A stretch of DNA of 29,364 nucleotides from a virus, in the IMG/VR virus record IMGVR_UViG_3300006880_000043, positions 1 through 29,364 of that record, one strand, 5' to 3'. Shown here one piece after another: positions 17,514 to 24,098 of the stretch (position 1 is its first letter; each line of letters starts with the position of its first letter). The position numbers were made by a program, and so were the translations under genes. Under the pieces are notes generated by a model. That model saw only the letters and a list, made by a program, of their open reading frames with translations, was not told the DNA's origin and searched no databases.

Positions 17514-17631
17514 TTGGCAATCCCTTTCCTACAGGAAGATGGTGGCAATCACACCAGGTTCGGCCTTTACAGTTTTTATGGTGCTCGGGACGTCTCAGGT
17601 CCGCTGCCATCCTACACGCTTCACAGATCAC
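17470..17631 (-). CDS. 53-aa Cys/His mini-protein
   Basis: Found by direct translation. It starts at GTG 17631, overlapping the last codons of the RuvC-like gene, and ends at 17470 inside the next gene. Motifs are C3-x2-C6 (MICEACR) and then KNCKGRTWCDCHH, giving five cysteines and several histidines, a pattern typical of tiny actinophage zinc proteins with a TWCDC core. An alternative start is ATG 17610, which would drop the first Cys pair. Overlap at both ends is long (11 and 44 nt), so confidence is moderate; the Cys/His pattern is the main support. The CCTACAGG motif at 17528 encodes its Pro-Val-Gly. Confidence 0.6.
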   Translation of the reverse strand: MICEACRMAADLRRPEHHKNCKGRTWCDCHHLPVGKGLPNGQEERPGEGSQIS

Positions 17632-17637
17632 TGTCAA
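17609..17637 (-). promoter_or_regulatory. Candidate sigma70-like promoter
   Basis: On the - strand, TTGACA (17637-17632) is followed after exactly 17 nt by TAGGAT (17614-17609), a four-of-six match to the -10 box. It lies at the end of the RuvC-like gene and could drive the terminal zinc-protein genes. If used, transcription would begin downstream of the 53-aa gene's start codons, which would favour the 136-aa gene. Chance occurrence is possible. Confidence 0.35.
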
Positions 17638-18208
17638 GCACCTTCGCTCTAATCAGTCCTGCTTTATGCAGGTAGTAGTAACCATGAACATACGCAGACT
17701 GCCAATCCGGCATGTGAGCACCTTTCTTGTATGGAATTTGTGCCCACTTACAACCAATTTCCTTGATGTCGGATCGCTGTTCAACCACTTCGACGTTATG
17801 GCGGCGAGCCCAGGATTTGAGGTCGCCAATAACCTGAGCTGTATAGACTTTTGATCCGATATGGGCAAAGGCTTTAGACCCGTACACACGGTACTCTTCG
17901 ATAATGAATTTTTTAATTGGCTCGCCTTCGAGCGAGTCAAGGAAAGCATCTCTTTCTTTGTCACCTTTAAATTGCATCTGGGGCCCCATCAAGAGGGGCT
18001 GTGCCTTCTCATTCCAACAAGCCGCGCCTGTGGTTTCACCGGGATCCCATGATACATAATGGATACCTTTCGGCACAGTTGGTCTAATCTTACAACTAAA
18101 ACAAATATCAATGTCTACGTGAGCTTCTGCCGTGCCTGGGCATGAACTCCCAATCCCATAATTCTTTGGACAGTGAATGTCGCAGTGAAGATTTATTTTG
18201 CTCCCCAT
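17621..18208 (-). CDS. RuvC-like Holliday-junction resolvase/nuclease
   Basis: The 195-residue protein has an RNase H-fold nuclease core: YVSWDPGETTGAACW gives the first acidic site (D55), KFIIEEYRVYG the second (E104/E105), and HMPDWQSAYVHGYYYL the C-terminal HxxD motif (H165, D168). QVIGDLKSWARRHN is the usual connecting helix. Phage relatives resolve branched DNA before packaging or during recombination. Residues 1-45 form an unusual Cys/His-rich extension (C9, C13, C23, C36, C39) that may bind metal. It overlaps the polymerase gene end by 16 nt, so the two are coupled. Family-level call; resolvase activity is inferred. Confidence 0.75.
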   Translation of the reverse strand: MGSKINLHCDIHCPKNYGIGSSCPGTAEAHVDIDICFSCKIRPTVPKGIHYVSWDPGETTGAACWNEKAQPLLMGPQMQFKGDKERDAFLDSLEGEPIKKFIIEEYRVYGSKAFAHIGSKVYTAQVIGDLKSWARRHNVEVVEQRSDIKEIGCKWAQIPYKKGAHMPDWQSAYVHGYYYLHKAGLIRAKVLDSDL

Positions 18209-19944
18209 TTGTCTGCTCCAACCTTGAACTTGACTCCAAATCCTCGGACATCTTCCATGATGCGCTTTATCTCAGGGATGTAGATATCTTCTTTACCGTT
18301 TTCAATATCGAACCTAAGCTCATCATGTACCTGTAGGTCCATTCTACATTCGTCGTTGTTAAGTCCAGCTTTATCAATAGCGACCATGCGACGCTTCACA
18401 ATCTCGAAGGCCCCGCCCTGGCACACTGCGTTAAACGCCTTGTGAGCCTCATCCCGAGGGTACATGAAATGGCGACGTCTGCCAGTCCAGTATCTCACAT
18501 AGCCATTCTCCAGACAGCGCCTAGCGGCTAGATTTTTAGCTGCTGCAATCCCGTTATTAACAGTCCAGAAGTTGTCTAGAATAGCCTTAGCCGCTAGGCG
18601 ACTCATACCAAAGACTGTCATGAGCCTATCGACTCCACCACCGAACTGAGTGGTGTAGACAAGAGTCTTGGTTCGATCCCGGTTTAGTCCGAGGTCCTTC
18701 GCCATTTCTGTAAAAACATCACGTGAATCATCGTTGAAGATTTCGATAAGTCGTTTTTGACGGCCGTAAGCAGCTCCCAGCCTAAACTCCAATTGACTGA
18801 AATCGAAGGTCCAAGCTGTTCGGCCGTTCTCGACAATGAAAGCCTGTTTAAGTCGTCCATTCCAATCCTTAGAGCCTGACTTAGGGATTTGCTGAAGGTT
18901 AGGATGTTCGCAGGACATGCGGCCAGTCTTGGTACCGTGCAGCTTGAAATTAGCGTGCAGCCGCCCATCTGGCCCTAGAAGTTCAAGATAAGGTTTGTAG
19001 TTAGAAGATGTAGTTTTAGCCCAGCCCCTGTAGGTCAAAATCATCTTGGCCCGATTGTCATCTCTCTGCGAGAGAAGTTCGTCGTAGACCTCCATGACTG
19101 CTTTATTGAAAGAGGGTTTATTAGTCTTCTTGCTTCTTAAAATTACAGGAAGACCTAGCTCGTTAATGAGAAAGTTACCAAGTTCTTTAGATGACCCAGG
19201 ATTAAACCCAAGCTCCTTCTGTAGGTCTGCCATAATCCCTAAGCCGCGTTCAAGTTCACGCTCAGACAGACTCTGATCAATCAGAACCCCATTGTCTTCT
19301 ACTTTAGCCATGAGCCTGATGAAGTCCTGCTCTACATTCCACAAGTTTCCATCAAATTCTTGCTCATCAAATTCGAACTTAACCTTGGGAAATAGTTCTT
19401 CTGTAATAAAAGCATCATGAGCTGCATAGCTATACATCAGGTCAGCTGGAATGTATTCCCAGCCATTCTTACCCATTAGCTCCATAGCTTTGATGATACT
19501 TTTAGCAGCATCTGGCATTTCCTTGGGATGACCGCCATAGGCTTTGCTTAGAGAATCGAGACCCTGGTTAAAACGATTCTCGTTAACCCAGTGGCCCATC
19601 ATCATGGTGCAGTAGAAGTTCCCCAGGTATTCTTCTCCGAACAGAGCCCTTAGTGCCCTAAGGTCATGTTTTGCATTATGCATAACCAGGCACGGGTGGT
19701 TATATACTACTTCTTTGAGTCGAGGAAGCCATTCCTTAGGCATATTAACACCAAAGCGGTGGTTAAAAGGAAAGTACTGAGCACTGCCGAAAGCAGAGGA
19801 TGACAGCCCCCACGTGGTTGCAAATGGGTGATTGAGCGTTCCTTCGGTGTCTATGGCAAGATGAGAAACTTGCTGCATGAGTCTCAGCTGATTGTTGAAA
19901 TTATCTTCTAGCAAATATGGCTGAGAGAGAACTACCGCTGTCAT
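18193..19944 (-). CDS. polA: Family A DNA polymerase with 3'-5' exonuclease
   Basis: The 583-residue polymerase has an N-terminal proofreading domain: Exo I LAIDTEG (about D32, E34), Exo II MHNAKHDLRAL, Exo III YAAHDAF. The C-terminal palm/fingers contain KTGRMSCEHPNLQQIP, motif A DFSQLEFR (D381), O-helix RTKTLVYTTQFGG (K426, Y430) and motif C LQVHDELRF (H540, D541). Motif A has Phe where DYSQ is usual. The O-helix has Tyr at the F762 position of E. coli Pol I, as in T7 polymerase, which predicts low discrimination against dideoxynucleotides. There is no 5'-3' exonuclease domain. It copies the phage genome. ATG 19944 shares a base with the upstream stop (TGATG); GTG 19947 is the alternative. 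Confidence 0.93.
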   Translation of the reverse strand: MTAVVLSQPYLLEDNFNNQLRLMQQVSHLAIDTEGTLNHPFATTWGLSSSAFGSAQYFPFNHRFGVNMPKEWLPRLKEVVYNHPCLVMHNAKHDLRALRALFGEEYLGNFYCTMMMGHWVNENRFNQGLDSLSKAYGGHPKEMPDAAKSIIKAMELMGKNGWEYIPADLMYSYAAHDAFITEELFPKVKFEFDEQEFDGNLWNVEQDFIRLMAKVEDNGVLIDQSLSERELERGLGIMADLQKELGFNPGSSKELGNFLINELGLPVILRSKKTNKPSFNKAVMEVYDELLSQRDDNRAKMILTYRGWAKTTSSNYKPYLELLGPDGRLHANFKLHGTKTGRMSCEHPNLQQIPKSGSKDWNGRLKQAFIVENGRTAWTFDFSQLEFRLGAAYGRQKRLIEIFNDDSRDVFTEMAKDLGLNRDRTKTLVYTTQFGGGVDRLMTVFGMSRLAAKAILDNFWTVNNGIAAAKNLAARRCLENGYVRYWTGRRRHFMYPRDEAHKAFNAVCQGGAFEIVKRRMVAIDKAGLNNDECRMDLQVHDELRFDIENGKEDIYIPEIKRIMEDVRGFGVKFKVGADKWGAK

Positions 19945-21683
19945 CACATACCTACCATTCCTCCATCAGACATTCCTACATTATCGGCCTGATCTGCATG
20001 GAAAATCTGAGCATCTTTGCTCATCTTAGAAGATGAAATTTCAAATTCAAGTGTAGGACTTCTTCTAATTCGGAATGGTTGGAATTCCTTTACCATTCTC
20101 ATCTTCAGGCAGCTGACTTCAATCTCATCACCTACAGGCCATAGATTAATAGCACTTGTTACTGCTGCACTAATGTAGCGGTTTCCGTACAAGTCGTCTA
20201 GCTTGTTAGGTTTCTTGTTACCAATCTGCTCTTTACGTGGGTGGTGGATGAACCAGACGGCAGCTCCAAATTCATTCCTGAGAGACTCGTTAACGTACTT
20301 GAAGGTGTCAAGAACAATCTTATCAGATGACATGTCATCACTGATAGCGACACCCAGAGAGTCCATCATTACGATATCGGGTTGGTACTTTTCCATCACC
20401 TTATTTAAATGAGTCTGAGAATCTTTGTGCTTTAGTCCAATAGAATGGCCCAGTGGCATAATCAGTAGATTCTCCTTCAGAAGACCATTAGTGTCCTCCA
20501 TCTGCATGATATCCATAAAGTGTTTCAGCTCTTCTCCAGGCATCTCCATTGAGATAAACAAGGTTCTGATTGGACGGGTTGGTTCCCATCTAAGGAAAGA
20601 TTGGCACTTGGCCATTTTTTCTGCAAATCGCAATGAGGTCTGGGATTTACCAACTCTAGGAGGACCCCCGATAATGAATAGGCCCTTCTTGTGGAGCAGA
20701 TCAGGAAGGAGCCATTCGAGTTGGAAATCAGTGTTTTGAAACTCTTCGAAGGTATAGACCTTGAATCTATTCTCAACTTCTTCACCTACCGGATTTACCG
20801 GATGTCTAGCACGGCAATAGTTGATCAGATCAACTAGCCGACGCTTCCTATCATTTCTATTCTTAAACTTTCCCCAACGCTCATCTGCATGATAAAATAC
20901 AGCTAGAGTTTCAGCATTGGTCATCCCCAGCTCCATGCAAAAATGACCAAGCTTAGTTAGTGCACTCGTGCGACTTCCCTTAGGCATAGTAGGTTCCTTG
21001 AAGAACTTAAACACCTCGGGAGGCCAGGGGTACTTAGCAATCACGTCCAGAATAAGTGGGATTGTTTTGATATCATCAGCATCAACTACCTTGATCGGCA
21101 TGTCTGGAAGACCAATAAAGTCAGCAATAGACGAAGGCCGCTCATCCCACCTGAGGACCTTTACCGTATTGCCGGACTCATGGTGTTTTGTTCCTACAGG
21201 GCGTAGAACCCTATTGCCGTTCCAAGAGCCTGTGTCTGCTCCCAGATGATACGCTAGCTTTTGAGAGATACTCTCAACTACATCAATATCGTATACGAAT
21301 CCGTCAAGCTTCCAATACCAATGCTGATGTCCTGAGGTAGACGATTGCAACTTCAGGGAAGGCTCAGGGATACCCTCAACGGCGTCAGGTGCGTTTCCAT
21401 CAAATTCACACCAGACAAAATAGCTCCCCTTGAAATCTTCTTTTTCGGCACCTCGGCTTGCGAACAAAGCGGGAGCGTAATAGACCTCGCGAGACTTTGT
21501 ATGTGTCTCGATGTGTCGGAAAAAGGCAGCCTTCTCCTGTGGCCACTGGAAGTGGTACTTTTGAAAGCTGCCCGTTTCCGGATCCTTTGTAGGGCTATAC
21601 ACGTAGCCTGATTCGCCGCCAAAGATGTAATCGAAAAACCGTTCCCAGTCTTCATTTGTTCCGATAGAGGAAACGGTTCCCAC
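19944..21683 (-). CDS. PrimPol-type primase fused to RecA-fold helicase
   Basis: Residues about 30-190 look like an archaeo-eukaryotic-type primase-polymerase: FVWCEFDGN (E93, D95, an acidic motif I), SSTSGHQHWYWKL (motif II, H119/H121) and NRVLRPVGTKHHESG, matching the R-x-PGT-x-H-K pattern. Residues about 220-300 are a helical linker. Residues 315-545 are a RepA/DnaB-like ATPase: Walker A GGPPRVGKSQ (residues 339-348), RTLFISMEMPGEEL, Walker B DIVMMDSLG (D441), and a downstream WFIHHPRK sensor. One protein may thus unwind and prime the fork for the adjacent polymerase. Start is GTG 21683, 2 nt after the preceding stop. The primase assignment is weaker than the helicase one. Confidence 0.8.
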   Translation of the reverse strand: MGTVSSIGTNEDWERFFDYIFGGESGYVYSPTKDPETGSFQKYHFQWPQEKAAFFRHIETHTKSREVYYAPALFASRGAEKEDFKGSYFVWCEFDGNAPDAVEGIPEPSLKLQSSTSGHQHWYWKLDGFVYDIDVVESISQKLAYHLGADTGSWNGNRVLRPVGTKHHESGNTVKVLRWDERPSSIADFIGLPDMPIKVVDADDIKTIPLILDVIAKYPWPPEVFKFFKEPTMPKGSRTSALTKLGHFCMELGMTNAETLAVFYHADERWGKFKNRNDRKRRLVDLINYCRARHPVNPVGEEVENRFKVYTFEEFQNTDFQLEWLLPDLLHKKGLFIIGGPPRVGKSQTSLRFAEKMAKCQSFLRWEPTRPIRTLFISMEMPGEELKHFMDIMQMEDTNGLLKENLLIMPLGHSIGLKHKDSQTHLNKVMEKYQPDIVMMDSLGVAISDDMSSDKIVLDTFKYVNESLRNEFGAAVWFIHHPRKEQIGNKKPNKLDDLYGNRYISAAVTSAINLWPVGDEIEVSCLKMRMVKEFQPFRIRRSPTLEFEISSSKMSKDAQIFHADQADNVGMSDGGMVGM

Positions 21684-21685
21684 GG

Positions 21686-21856
21686 CTACTCCCTATTGGA
21701 TAACACTCTGAGCGACTTAGCAATATCAATCAGGGCCGTAGCTTTAGCCCACTCTACTCGACTTCCTGCCGGATAGATTCGTCGTGCTCTACCTTGGTCG
21801 TCCTTAGGAATAATTTCTTGTCCTGCTGCTTTTAGCTCGTCATATTCGTTATCCAT
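21686..21856 (-). CDS. 56-aa hypothetical protein
   Basis: Found by direct translation. ATG 21856 follows GCGAGGATTAT, the same ribosome-site sequence (GAGGATTATATGG) as the gene starting at 28189. The stop lies 2 nt before the primase-helicase start, so they are probably coupled. The product begins MDNEYDELKAAGQEIIPKDD and continues with a basic QGRARRIYPAGSRVEWAKAT and a helical end; no cysteines. Family not recognised; association with the replisome is only positional. Confidence 0.7.
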   Translation of the reverse strand: MDNEYDELKAAGQEIIPKDDQGRARRIYPAGSRVEWAKATALIDIAKSLRVLSNRE

Positions 21857-21995
21857 ATAATCCTCGCCAATCCTTTAATGGATAGTCAGAGTATGTAGCT
21901 GGAGTTTTAAAGAGCCAGTAGACCTTTATTCTGTAATAAGGCGTTTCTCCATTTAGGTATGCTTTGTATATTTTTATCCAAATAGGAATCCTCAC
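21849..21995 (-). CDS. 48-aa basic/aromatic mini-protein
   Basis: Found by direct translation: GTG 21995 to TAA 21849, whose stop lies in the start of the 56-aa gene (ATGGATAAC). The product is rich in Tyr, Trp, Lys and Ile, beginning MRIPIWIKIYKAYL and ending KDWRGLYG, with no cysteine. It starts 5 nt after the tRNA-Arg 3' end and I see no clear ribosome site, so the start is uncertain. It fills the only gap between that tRNA and the replication genes. Confidence 0.45.
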   Translation of the reverse strand: MRIPIWIKIYKAYLNGETPYYRIKVYWLFKTPATYSDYPLKDWRGLYG

Positions 21996-21999
21996 TAGG

Positions 22000-22072
22000 T
22001 ACCCCTGACTGGACTCGAACCAGCAACCGACAGATTAGAAGTCTGTGACTCTATCCATTGAGCTACAGGGGC
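22000..22072 (-). tRNA. tRNA-Arg(TCT)
   Basis: Cloverleaf folded by hand: acceptor GCCCCTG with CAGGGGT (one G-U), D-arm GCTC/GAGT with one G-U pair, anticodon stem ACAGA/TCTGT around CTTCTAA (anticodon TCT), T-arm GCTGG-TTCGAGT-CCAGT with one G-U. Discriminator is A; the next bases read CC. It reads AGA codons, rare in high-GC hosts but common here. A CCTGTAGG motif lies 3 nt upstream of its 5' end. Confidence 0.93.
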
Positions 22073-22088
22073 GGACCTGTAGGTTCAG

Positions 22089-22601
22089 TTAGAAGTTAAT
22101 CGGTTCGAGATATCCGTCGTAGTTTTCTTTAATCCAGTTGTAGACTCTCATGTTCCACATTGCATCGTCAAGTGCCTGGTGTTGATTTAAATCTTCGTGC
22201 AGCTCTACTGGAATATCTTCCTTGTGGATATTGAGATGCCACATTAACTGCTTCAGGTCTCTACAGAAGAACGGCCACCCCTTAGGGAGGTCAACCATCT
22301 TCCCGGACAACGAAGCTAGAAGAACCCAGTCGTAATCTGCAAAATAGGCCCAGAATTCAGGATTTTCGCCTGCGAATCCTTGTAGATTGGCCATAACCTG
22401 AGGCGCAGTTTTAACGCAATCGCCTCCAACAAGATGAGGTGCAACGTTTTCTAGCACAAAACTATTAGCCAGGGACCAATCTACGCCTGCCAATTCAGCA
22501 TAGTAGGTGGCTCCATCTTCTCGTACCGCACCAATTGAAACTAGCTGCGGAAAATGATACGAACCATTCTCGATAAACTCTGTATCAAAAAAGATACGCA
22601 C
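22089..22601 (-). CDS. DEDDh-type 3'-5' exonuclease
   Basis: The 170-residue protein carries the exonuclease fold: IFFDTEFIE (D6, E8) as motif I, FWAYFADYDWVLL (D89/D91) as motif II, and NQHQALDDAMWN with H141-x4-D146 as the DEDDh motif III. Phage proteins of this type resemble polyadenylate-specific or RNase T-like exonucleases and could trim RNA (including tRNA 3' ends) or DNA. The protein is short and lacks extra domains. GTG 22601 is preceded by TAGGAGTTTTCA. It sits directly upstream of tRNA-Arg in transcription order, making RNA maturation one possibility; the substrate is not shown by the sequence. Confidence 0.8.
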   Translation of the reverse strand: MRIFFDTEFIENGSYHFPQLVSIGAVREDGATYYAELAGVDWSLANSFVLENVAPHLVGGDCVKTAPQVMANLQGFAGENPEFWAYFADYDWVLLASLSGKMVDLPKGWPFFCRDLKQLMWHLNIHKEDIPVELHEDLNQHQALDDAMWNMRVYNWIKENYDGYLEPINF

Positions 22602-22610
22602 TGAAAACTC

Positions 22611-22868
22611 CTAGCTGGTAGGGGTAGTGGTTTCCCTAAGCTTGTTAACGCGAAGTTCCGGACGGTATCCAATACCAATATAGCATCCGTTACGAAATTC
22701 TCCAATAACTTCGTTTTGGAGGTTCTTAATGGAAACTCGTTGATCGTTGTACTCCCAGGCATCTCCTCTAGGAAATACAACTGTCTGCGCTACAAGCTCG
22801 CCGGTAGAGTCCGTAGCGGCACCCAGAACAACAATCACTCCTCTAGGGGTTGGAGTCGGAGTCGTCAT
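22611..22868 (-). CDS. Hypothetical protein (85 aa)
   Basis: I chose ATG 22868 because AAGGAGG lies 7 nt upstream; a longer frame to 22928 would overlap the zinc protein by 86 nt with no such site. The product begins MTTPTPTPRGVIVVLGAATD and is beta-rich (GELVAQTVVFPRGDAWEY, GEFRNGCYIGIGYRPEL), possibly a small barrel. It overlaps the upstream zinc gene by 26 nt. Family not recognised. Confidence 0.7.
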   Translation of the reverse strand: MTTPTPTPRGVIVVLGAATDSTGELVAQTVVFPRGDAWEYNDQRVSIKNLQNEVIGEFRNGCYIGIGYRPELRVNKLRETTTPTS

Positions 22869-23049
22869 CCCTATCCTCCTTGTAGTATTTAGCCCTATTT
22901 TCTTCAGTTTGGGGAACTGGCTTACCACAAGACGTACATTTATTGTTCCTACTCACACGAGTGTGGTAGCAAGTTTTCCAGTTAAATGGACGTCTATCAC
23001 AAATCTTAGTATGGCCATTTCTGCATCTACATTCAGGGCATCTCCCCAT
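22843..23049 (-). CDS. Cys-rich zinc-binding protein (68 aa)
   Basis: ATG 23049 follows AGGAGGCACGCAT, an excellent ribosome site. The protein has C4-x2-C7-x-C9 (MGRCPECRC), C17, C27 and C38-x2-C41 (NNKCTSCGKPVP), plus His residues. This is consistent with a double zinc ribbon, followed by a charged tail (EDRDDDSDSNP). It overlaps the end of the uracil-DNA-glycosylase-like gene by 17 nt. It may bind nucleic acid or act as an adaptor; function unknown. Confidence 0.75.
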   Translation of the reverse strand: MGRCPECRCRNGHTKICDRRPFNWKTCYHTRVSRNNKCTSCGKPVPQTEENRAKYYKEDRDDDSDSNP

Positions 23050-23614
23050 ATGCGTGCCTCCTAAGACTTGCGTATCCGGATCGCACCTCCCCCTTCTTAG
23101 ACGGGTTGTGAGTTACGACAGCCGGGTGGTACAGTGGTACGTAACGATTATTGTAGAGTTTTCCGTGCCATTCGTGAAACTTCTTTGCCAACTCAGGAAC
23201 GATAGTAAGTAGGGGAATCCTACCTGCGAGGGCCACGATTCCTGGATTAACAATTTCAATTTCGCGTAACAGATACGGTCGAGACGATTTCATCTCTTCA
23301 ATAGTTGGAGTCCTAGGTTTACCGCTAGTCTCCGTTGGCAGATACTTTACTGAGTTAGTTAGGTAAATGTCATGCATATCAATATTGACATCATCTAAAA
23401 TATTAGCTAGATTGATGCCTGCACGACCAAGAAATGGGATCTGCCTAGCGTTCTCTAATCGCCCCGGCGCTTCCCCAATAATCATAATACGCGGATTAAC
23501 TGGACCAGTTCCTGGAACAAACCGGATGCCAGGCTTACGCATATGATTAAAATGAGCATCTTCCATGTACTCCAGGTTTAAATCCTGAAGCCGTTCAATC
23601 TGTGTTTTATTCAC
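23033..23614 (-). CDS. Uracil-DNA glycosylase superfamily protein, no Cys
   Basis: The 193-residue protein has motifs of the family 4/5 glycosylase group: IIGEAPGRLENARQIPFLGR (residues 45-64) as motif 1, IYLTNSVKYLP (84-93), VNPGIVALAG for the following strand, and YHPAVVTHNPSKKG (162-175) as the HPS/HPA-type motif. Such enzymes remove uracil from DNA. Classic family 4 members bind a 4Fe-4S cluster through four cysteines; this protein has no cysteine, so it lacks the cluster or belongs to a divergent phage subgroup. The start is GTG 23614 after GGGGAGTTAG. Its role in the phage could be repair, or handling of modified or host DNA. Confidence 0.78.
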   Translation of the reverse strand: MNKTQIERLQDLNLEYMEDAHFNHMRKPGIRFVPGTGPVNPRIMIIGEAPGRLENARQIPFLGRAGINLANILDDVNIDMHDIYLTNSVKYLPTETSGKPRTPTIEEMKSSRPYLLREIEIVNPGIVALAGRIPLLTIVPELAKKFHEWHGKLYNNRYVPLYHPAVVTHNPSKKGEVRSGYASLRRHAYGEMP

Positions 23615-23659
23615 CTAACTCCCCTTCAATGAAACAATCACCTCCGCTTTGAGGATTTG

Positions 23660-23732
23660 TGCCCTCGGCGGGACTCGAACCCGCACTAGCGCGATTTTAA
23701 GTCGCGTGCCTCTGCCATTGGGCTACGAGGGC
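23660..23732 (-). tRNA. tRNA-Leu(TAA), short variable loop
   Basis: Acceptor GCCCTCG with CGAGGGC, anticodon stem CGCGA/TCGCG around CTTAAAA (anticodon TAA), T-arm GCGGG-TTCGAGT-CCCGC, discriminator A. The variable loop is only about 5 nt (CTAGT), whereas leucine tRNAs normally have a long variable arm. The D-stem has one mismatch (GCCC/AGGC). It would read TTA codons, which occur throughout the phage genes and are rare in high-GC actinobacteria. Confidence 0.88.
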
Positions 23733-23956
23733 TCACCTACAGGAGGACCCCGAAGAATTAGCGCGCTCTATGCTAATCGAATCAGGCTTACACCTGTAGG
23801 CTTCATGGCTTTGTAGTTGTTAATCCTGCCTCAGCATCAGAATCAACTACTAGTCACAGACGCGGCTGAGGAGAGGCTGTGACTAAGTCGGCAGATCCTC
23901 ATATCTTTAAGATCGCGACTCTTATTGATTGAAGCACTGACCAATTCCCGACCTCG
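23733..23956. other. Non-coding gap between tRNA-Leu and tRNA-Gln
   Basis: No convincing gene is seen in these 224 nt on either strand. The gap contains two CCTGTAGG motif copies in opposite orientation (23736 and 23793) and the interleaved hairpin arms described at 23814-23885. No T-loop consensus for a further tRNA was found. Confidence 0.6.
23814..23885 (-). ncRNA. Possible structured RNA with interleaved stems
   Basis: Three inverted repeats interlock: TAGTTG (23814-23819) with CAACTA (23844-23849); CCTCAGC (23829-23835) with GCTGAGG (23865-23871); TAGTCACAG (23851-23859) with CTGTGACTA (23877-23885), a perfect 9-bp stem. Each later stem crosses the one before, so a pseudoknot or alternative folds are possible. 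The strand is assumed from the flanking tRNAs; short repeats may be chance. Confidence 0.35.
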
Positions 23957-24028
23957 CTCCCCCACCAGGATTCGAACCTGGAATGACAGTACCAAAAGCT
24001 GCCGTGTTGCCAATTACACTATGGGGAA
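23957..24028 (-). tRNA. tRNA-Gln(TTG)
   Basis: Acceptor TTCCCCA with TGGGGGA, D-arm GTGT/ACAC, anticodon loop TTTTGGT giving TTG, T-arm CCAGG-TTCGAAT-CCTGG, discriminator G. The pair closing the anticodon loop is a C-A mismatch, and the stem includes a G-U. A weak U-A-type 31-39 pair is normal in tRNA-Gln, but here it is fully mismatched. The 5' end lies 3 nt from a CCTACAGG motif (24032). Confidence 0.88.
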
Positions 24029-24031
24029 TTG

Positions 24032-24075
24032 CCTACAGGGGACTATATGCAGACCGGTGATATTGCCCCTGTAGG
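24032..24075. repeat. Inverted pair of the dispersed octamer
   Basis: CCTACAGGGG (24032-24041) faces CCCCTGTAGG (24066-24075), a perfect 10-bp inverted repeat with a 24-nt spacer containing ACCGGT. It separates the acb2-like gene from tRNA-Gln. A second small hairpin, CCTAGG-TTTT-CCTAGG (24078-24093), lies beside it. It could be a processing hairpin freeing the tRNA, a weak terminator, or a two-site operator. Confidence 0.6.
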
Positions 24076-24098
24076 TGCCTAGGTTTTCCTAGGACAGC

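Noticed and set aside
22869-22928. N-terminal extension of the 85-aa protein
   Set aside because: AAGGAGG is correctly placed for ATG 22868 and the extension lies in the zinc-protein coding frame.
23385-23420. TTGACA with TAGATT after 17 nt on the + strand
   Set aside because: It is antisense inside the glycosylase gene, with no + strand gene following; the AT-rich stretch makes it likely chance.
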